Positions 32,284-35,880 of a DNA stretch of 35,880 nt are shown here, one piece after another. The stretch covers positions 1 through 35,880 of the forward strand of contig CABVRO010000026.1 of assembly GCA_902500715.1 (NCBI GenBank), read 5' to 3'. The notes under the pieces were generated by a model, which saw nothing but the letters and a program-made list of their open reading frames with translations, was not told the DNA's origin and made no database searches. This DNA is from an uncultured Nitrospira sp. GTDB lineage: Bacteria > Nitrospirota > Nitrospiria > Nitrospirales > Nitrospiraceae. The first letter of the stretch is position 1. Every line of letters begins with the position of its first letter. The position numbers and the translations under genes were made by a program.

Positions 32284-32289
32284 TATAAT
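32284..32289 (+). promoter_or_regulatory. Possible -10 element for the coiled-coil lipoprotein gene
   Basis: A perfect TATAAT lies 23 bases before the ATG. No good -35 sits at the usual distance. A transcription start near 32296 would leave a short leader with GGAGG. Confidence 0.35.
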
Positions 32290-32312
32290 TCACCCTCATG
32301 GGAGGATCACTT

Positions 32313-32756
32313 ATGCTCATTCGTTCACGTCGCGCGGTGATGGGACTGTCTACGCTCGGGGTCGGTGCGATGCTTCTGCTGTCGGGGTGCGATTTCTGGC
32401 CGCCGGCTCTCCAGGCTCAGATCGAACAGTTGCACTCGGAAGCCCAACAGGCGGCCGCAGATAAGGCGCTGCTGCAGAATCAGCTCAACGCCGCGAACAA
32501 GGCGAAAGAGGAACTGCAGATTCGGGTGGAAGATTTGACGCGGGTGAATAAAGAAAAGTCCGCGATGATCGCAAACCTGGAACACACGATCGCAGCCGCA
32601 AGAGAACGCGCCGCGAAAGCCACGAAGAGCAGTGGGGTCAAGCCGGCTGCAAAACCAGCCGTGAAGAAGTCCGTCAAGCCGACGCACAAGCCCGCCGAGA
32701 AGTCCTCAGTCAGGTCCCACGGCACCCAGAAAACAAAACCTGCTCCGGTGAGGTAA
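32313..32756 (+). CDS. Small coiled-coil lipoprotein
   Basis: A 147-residue lipoprotein. The ATG at 32313 is chosen over one at 32298 because GGAGG lies eight bases upstream of it. The signal sequence is basic (MLIRSRRAVMGLSTLGVGAM) and ends in lipobox LSGC. A coiled coil of about 75 residues follows (LQAQIEQLHSEAQQAAADKA with LLQNQLNAANKAKEELQIRV), then a Lys/Ala/Pro-rich tail (KPAAKPAVKKSVKPTHKPAE) that is likely disordered and positively charged, possibly contacting the cell wall. Such Lpp-like small lipoproteins are common in the Gram-negative envelope. Specific function unknown. Confidence 0.8.
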   Translation: MLIRSRRAVMGLSTLGVGAMLLLSGCDFWPPALQAQIEQLHSEAQQAAADKALLQNQLNAANKAKEELQIRVEDLTRVNKEKSAMIANLEHTIAAARERAAKATKSSGVKPAAKPAVKKSVKPTHKPAEKSSVRSHGTQKTKPAPVR

Positions 32757-33069
32757 ACACGCCGTCGCTCCTGTTGCCGGTGGTGTCCGTCCCTTCTGCG
32801 CGCCGGTATACCGTTGAAAAAATCAGCCAACGGCGTTCCCGTAGGATCTATTGTCTCTGCGGACCGCAGGGAGACCATCGGGCCTACCACATTGCCAGTG
32901 TATCGCCTCGCCGGCGTCCGGAGACCCGGCGATCCACAGCCGTCGCGCCGCAGGTTTCGCAGCGGCTCCACAGGGTAGCGAGTGTCAACAGCCTGATGAT
33001 CATGTGCAGGAAATACGTAATTGCCGGCGCTGAAGCGCACAGGAGGGGCAATCCTCCGGCAAGTACCTG
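32757..33069. other. Intergenic region between convergent genes
   Basis: A 313-bp gap after the lipoprotein gene and before the 3' end of the FmdB gene. A 197-codon frame on the minus strand crosses it but is compositionally antisense-like and lacks a ribosome site. A structured palindromic element occupies the right end (33011-33079). Confidence 0.5.
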
Positions 33070-33079
33070 TCACGTATTT
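33011..33079. repeat. Nested inverted repeat/branched stem-loop at the fmdB 3' end
   Basis: AAATACGT (33011-33018) pairs with ACGTATTT (33072-33079). Within it TTGCCGG (33021-33027) pairs with CCGGCAA (33056-33062). Inside are two small hairpins: GCGC-TGAA-GCGC (33027-33038) and GGAGG-GGCAAT-CCTCC (33042-33057). A competing pairing (TTGCC with GGCAA at 33047-33051) is also possible. The outer stem overlaps the last codons and stop of fmdB. It could be a terminator, a branched RNA or a palindromic element. Confidence 0.65.
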
Positions 33080-33468
33080 GAGGCCGATGAGGAGCTTGAG
33101 CCCGAGGTGCTCGTGCCGGATGTGGAGGGACTAGCACTCGTCGATGTCGTCGAGCTTGGAGCAGCCGCGGTGGCCGGAACAGTCGTGGAGCTCGTGCCTC
33201 CGCCTTCAGAGGCAGCGGATGCTTTGGTCTTATCCGTGGTGGAGGCCGCTGGTTTCTCGGAGGTATCGCTTCCCGAGCCAGGTTTCATTTTGTCCGAATA
33301 GTCGGTGATATACCACCCGCTCCCTTTGAACATGATGGCAGGGGACGAGATCAGCTTCGTCACTTCTTTTCCGCACCGCGCACATTCCTTGATGGGCTCG
33401 TCCTTAATGCTTTGCTTCACCTCGAAGCGGTGGGCACAGCTCGTACACTGATATTCATATATTGGCAC
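33070..33468 (-). CDS. FmdB-family zinc ribbon protein
   Basis: A 132-residue protein with a GTG start (opening MPIYEYQCTSCAHRFEV), preceded by GAGGAGG. Four cysteines (8, 11, 29, 32) form a zinc ribbon in the FmdB/regulatory family layout (YEYxCxxCgxxFE...ECxRCG), followed by AIMFKGSGWYITDYS, the conserved end of the family domain. Beyond residue 70 lies a Ser/Thr/Ala/Pro-rich low-complexity tail. FmdB proteins are named for a formamidase regulator but their role is generally unknown. The stop codon overlaps a large inverted repeat. It does not seem to be in an operon: aspC ends 135 bases upstream. Confidence 0.9.
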   Translation of the reverse strand: MPIYEYQCTSCAHRFEVKQSIKDEPIKECARCGKEVTKLISSPAIMFKGSGWYITDYSDKMKPGSGSDTSEKPAASTTDKTKASAASEGGGTSSTTVPATAAAPSSTTSTSASPSTSGTSTSGSSSSSASNT

Positions 33469-33603
33469 GAGTCATTCCTCCTCTAAACGCATAGCGCCGA
33501 GCGCTGTCCTGATGCTCGATGTGTCCTGATCCGCGGCGTCATTGTGTCGTAAGCTTCGATGTCGCGAAAATCAGCTACTACGAGGTGTTCAAGTCCTCTG
33601 ATC

Positions 33604-34797
33604 TTAGGACAATCGGCGAAGCGCCGCATCGATCCGGGTCAGTCCTCGCTCGATCGCTTCCATAGCGGTCGCATAAGACAGACGAATGTGGATGTCGCTA
33701 CCGAACGGTTCTCCGGGCACCACCGCCACCTGGGCCTCGTTGAGTAGATAGGTCGCCAGGTTCGCCGCTGAACCGATGGGCTGATCCTTCCAGCGCTTGC
33801 CCATCAGGCCGCTCACATTGGGGAACGCATAGAACGCCCCTGTGGGCATGCGGCAGGTCACGCCGGGTATTTTGTTGAGACGCTCGACCATGACGCGTCG
33901 GCGGCGGTCGAATTCCGCCACCATGACTTTGGTAAAGGGGGTTCCGAGGCGAAGCGCGGCCACTGCCGCTTTCTGTGAGATGGAACAGGGGTTCGAGGTG
34001 CTCTGGCTCTGAATATTGGCCATGGCCGTCAGCAGCGGCTTTGGTCCCGCGGCATACCCGATGCGCCAGCCGGTCATGGCGTAGGCTTTCGAGACCCCGT
34101 TGATGACGACGGTTCGAGCCGCCACTTCCGGGCCCAAGGTCGCGATGCTGATGTGCTGCGTGCCATCGTAGAGCACTTTCTCGTAGATCTCGTCCGAGAT
34201 GATTATCAGGTCGTGGCGAAGCGCTGTGGCCGCAATACCCTCGAGGGTTTTCCTGTCGTAGGTGGCGCCGGTCGGGTTACAGGGACTGTTGACGATGATG
34301 GCTTTGGTCCGAGGCGTGATGACGGCTTCCAGCGCGTCCTGGCTGATCGTATACCCATCCTCTTCCCGCGTTTGGAGCAGGACGGGCGTGGCGTCGTTGA
34401 GCAGGGTCTGGTCCTGATAGGAGACCCAGAAGGGAACGGGGATAATCAGTTCATCGCCCGCTTCAAGAAGGGCCTCCGCGAGGTTGTAGAGCGAATGTTT
34501 GGCGCCGCAGGAGACGAGGATCTGGGACTTGTCGTACTGGAGGCCTTGCTCCACCTTCAATTTATCCGCAATCGCCCCGCGCAATTCGTCGATGCCCGAC
34601 GACGGCGTATACTTCGTGAAGCCGGCGCGAATCGCCGCCTCGGCCGCCGCCTTCACCGGTTCGGGCGTATCGAAGTCCGGTTCTCCGGATGCGAAATCGA
34701 TGACATCGATCCCTTGTGCCGCCATCGACTTGGCGGTGGCGGTAATGCTGAGGGTCGGGGAGGGGACAATTCGTCCGACACGGGCTGCAAGTTTCAT
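33604..34797 (-). CDS. aspC: Aspartate aminotransferase-type PLP enzyme
   Basis: A 397-residue fold-type I aminotransferase beginning MKLAARVGRIVPSPTLSITA. Motifs in order: IDFASGEPDFDTPEPV, GFTKYTPSSGIDELRGAIA, CGAKHSLYNL, PFWVSYQDQT, SPCNPTGATYDR (with Asn for PLP), SDEIYEKVLYDG, GVSKAYAMTGWRIGYAAG with the PLP-binding Lys, and VPGEPFGSDIHIRLSYA near the C-terminus with the substrate Arg. This matches the class Ib aspartate/prephenate aminotransferase family. aspC is used loosely; prephenate or glutamate-prephenate activity is possible. Its start overlaps the coaD stop by 4 nt (ATGA), so it is translationally coupled to coaD and rsmD. Confidence 0.94.
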   Translation of the reverse strand: MKLAARVGRIVPSPTLSITATAKSMAAQGIDVIDFASGEPDFDTPEPVKAAAEAAIRAGFTKYTPSSGIDELRGAIADKLKVEQGLQYDKSQILVSCGAKHSLYNLAEALLEAGDELIIPVPFWVSYQDQTLLNDATPVLLQTREEDGYTISQDALEAVITPRTKAIIVNSPCNPTGATYDRKTLEGIAATALRHDLIIISDEIYEKVLYDGTQHISIATLGPEVAARTVVINGVSKAYAMTGWRIGYAAGPKPLLTAMANIQSQSTSNPCSISQKAAVAALRLGTPFTKVMVAEFDRRRRVMVERLNKIPGVTCRMPTGAFYAFPNVSGLMGKRWKDQPIGSAANLATYLLNEAQVAVVPGEPFGSDIHIRLSYATAMEAIERGLTRIDAALRRLS

Positions 34798-35282
34798 CCT
34801 TTGAAACTCCGAATTCGTTCTTGGAGCCTCCGAGCCACTTCGGGATGCACAAAGTCCTGGAGCGATCCGCCGTGGCTGGCGACATCCTTAATGATGGTGG
34901 AAGACAAATAGGAATATTCCTCACTGGGCATCAGGAAGACCGTTTCGACCGTTTCCGCCAGTTTGCGATTGATGAGCGCCATCTGAAACTCATGCTCGAA
35001 ATCTGAAATCGCCCGTAGGCCGCGCAGAATAGCATGAGCACCGCATTCCCGCACAAAATCTACCAGCAGCCCTTCGAAGGTAGTGACTTCCAGGTTCGGC
35101 AGATCTTTAGTCACCAGTCCCACCATCTCCAGTCGTTCTTTCACGCTGAAGAACGGGTGTTTGCTGGGGTTGGGTGCGATCGCCACAATCACCTTTTCGA
35201 ACATTCGAAACCCACGCCGGATGATGTCGCTGTGTCCGTGCGTGATCGGGTCGAATGTGCCGGGATAAACGGCGATCTTCAT
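34794..35282 (-). CDS. coaD: Phosphopantetheine adenylyltransferase
   Basis: A 162-residue enzyme of coenzyme A synthesis (4'-phosphopantetheine plus ATP to dephospho-CoA). The nucleotidyltransferase motif T14-H15-G16-H17 is in the opening YPGTFDPITHGHSDII. Further motifs: VIVAIAPNPSKHPFF, FSVKERLEMV, AHAILRGLRAISDFEHEFQM, and EYSYLSSTIIKDVASHGG with the SST segment for ATP. Length is typical. Its first 4 bases overlap the end of rsmD, and its last 4 the start of aspC, giving three coupled genes. The rsmD-coaD order is common in bacteria. Confidence 0.98.
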   Translation of the reverse strand: MKIAVYPGTFDPITHGHSDIIRRGFRMFEKVIVAIAPNPSKHPFFSVKERLEMVGLVTKDLPNLEVTTFEGLLVDFVRECGAHAILRGLRAISDFEHEFQMALINRKLAETVETVFLMPSEEYSYLSSTIIKDVASHGGSLQDFVHPEVARRLQERIRSFKG

Positions 35283-35851
35283 CGCGGTTGGGCTGCTTTC
35301 GCTGTGACGTGAAATCGTGTGAGCGCAGTGTCGCCGTAATCATACCGTTTGATCTGCAAGAGCAGGCCCAGGGTCTGCGGGATCTCCGTTTTCTTTCCGT
35401 GCTCGATGATCACCACGGCGCCGTCAGCCAGCCACCCGGCATTCCATTCTTGCGCCATGGCGATGAGCTCTGGGGTTAATTGGTAGGGCGGGTCGCAGAA
35501 TACAATGTCGTAGGGGCCTGACCACTGGGTTGCCTGACGGAAAAACTGGCTGACCTGGCAGGCGCAGACATTGGCGGATAGTTGCAGGCCGCATTGCCCA
35601 AGGTTTGAGTTGACCAGGCGCAGGGCCTGCCGATCCGCTTCCACAAAGGTCACATGAGCCGCACCGCGGCTCAGCGCTTCAATTCCGATCGAGCCGGTAC
35701 CGGCATAGAGGTCGAGCACACGAGCTCCTGTGGTCCGTTCGCCAAGGATCGAAAAGAGGGCCTCTTTCACTCGGTCGGAGGTCGGTCGAATCGCCTGTCC
35801 TCTGGGACCAAGCAACCGTCGGCCCCGATGAAGCCCTGCGATGACGCGCAT
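35279..35851 (-). CDS. rsmD: 16S rRNA (guanine(966)-N(2))-methyltransferase
   Basis: A 190-residue SAM-dependent methyltransferase acting on G966 of 16S rRNA. The opening MRVIAGLHRGRRLLGPRG and IRPTSDRVKEALFSIL are the family N-terminal motifs. The SAM pocket is VLDLYAGTGSIGIEALSRGA, FVEAD ends the second strand, and DIVFCDPPYQL contains the catalytic DPPY motif of N2-guanine/N6-adenine methyltransferases. Length matches RsmD. The gene overlaps coaD by 4 nt. No further gene is seen in the last 29 bases of the window. Confidence 0.97.
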   Translation of the reverse strand: MRVIAGLHRGRRLLGPRGQAIRPTSDRVKEALFSILGERTTGARVLDLYAGTGSIGIEALSRGAAHVTFVEADRQALRLVNSNLGQCGLQLSANVCACQVSQFFRQATQWSGPYDIVFCDPPYQLTPELIAMAQEWNAGWLADGAVVIIEHGKKTEIPQTLGLLLQIKRYDYGDTALTRFHVTAKAAQPR

Positions 35852-35880
35852 GATCGTATTCGGGTGAGAGCCATTCGTCT

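Noticed and set aside
32480..33073. 197-codon minus-strand frame across the lipoprotein gene and downstream gap
   Set aside because: It is antisense to a lipoprotein with a clear lipobox and coiled coil, and its composition is Arg/Pro-rich.
1..35880. CRISPR arrays, transposases, prophage genes or rRNA
   Set aside because: None was seen: there are no regularly spaced repeats, DDE-transposase motifs or rRNA-like conserved segments. The only tandem repeat is the two-copy 121-bp unit.

Overview
The window is about 36 kb of GC-rich, gene-dense bacterial chromosome. It is mostly housekeeping genes, with many small exported or lipid-anchored proteins and several structured or repeated intergenic stretches. 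Product mix, base composition and intergenic style suggest a Nitrospira-like bacterium (phylum Nitrospirota). That is an inference from gene content; the window holds no rRNA or other phylogenetic marker. A Gram-negative envelope is directly supported by a BBP2-type porin, an OmpA-domain protein, several lipoproteins and Lgt.

Layout. 1-589 is lgt, cut by the window edge. 915-5531 is a looser region: a YtxH-like protein, tRNA-Leu(UAA), a broken MazG/dCTPase-like gene, a DUF3365-type protein with an altered haem motif, a small unknown protein, an alpha/beta-hydrolase lipoprotein, a secreted helical protein and a cupredoxin-like protein. 5810-9443 holds an RsuA-family pseudouridine synthase, an adhesin-E-like protein, an FAD oxidoreductase followed closely by a Sel1-repeat protein, and peptide deformylase. 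The minus-strand run hrpB, a GcvR-like ACT protein and def ends at 8952. 12776-14917 holds a small tryptophan-rich protein, a ferritin-like protein and the porin. 15192-19650 is the dnaE-accA pair on the minus strand, with a 121-bp tandem duplication upstream of dnaE.

20177-24586 carries the most unusual content: a 1025-residue membrane protein of a conserved but, as far as I know, uncharacterised family, followed by a 332-residue two-helix membrane protein with a soluble domain. Each is preceded by a conspicuous stem-loop. NnrS follows. 26011-28171 (minus) is a tightly spaced pair: an OmpA protein with BON-like modules, then a membrane-anchored coiled-coil protein ending in a helix-hairpin-helix domain. 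28522-32756 (plus) is purH, purD, tsaC and a lipoprotein. 33070-35851 (minus) is an FmdB zinc-ribbon protein and the translationally coupled genes rsmD, coaD and aspC, which overlap by 4 nt each.

Functional threads: purine synthesis (purH, purD), protein and RNA maturation (def, tsaC, rsmD, the pseudouridine synthase), lipid and CoA metabolism (accA, coaD), replication (dnaE), envelope building (lgt, porin, OmpA, lipoproteins), and possible links to nitrogen oxides or metals (nnrS, the cupredoxin-like protein, the ferritin-like protein). I saw no CRISPR array, transposase or prophage.
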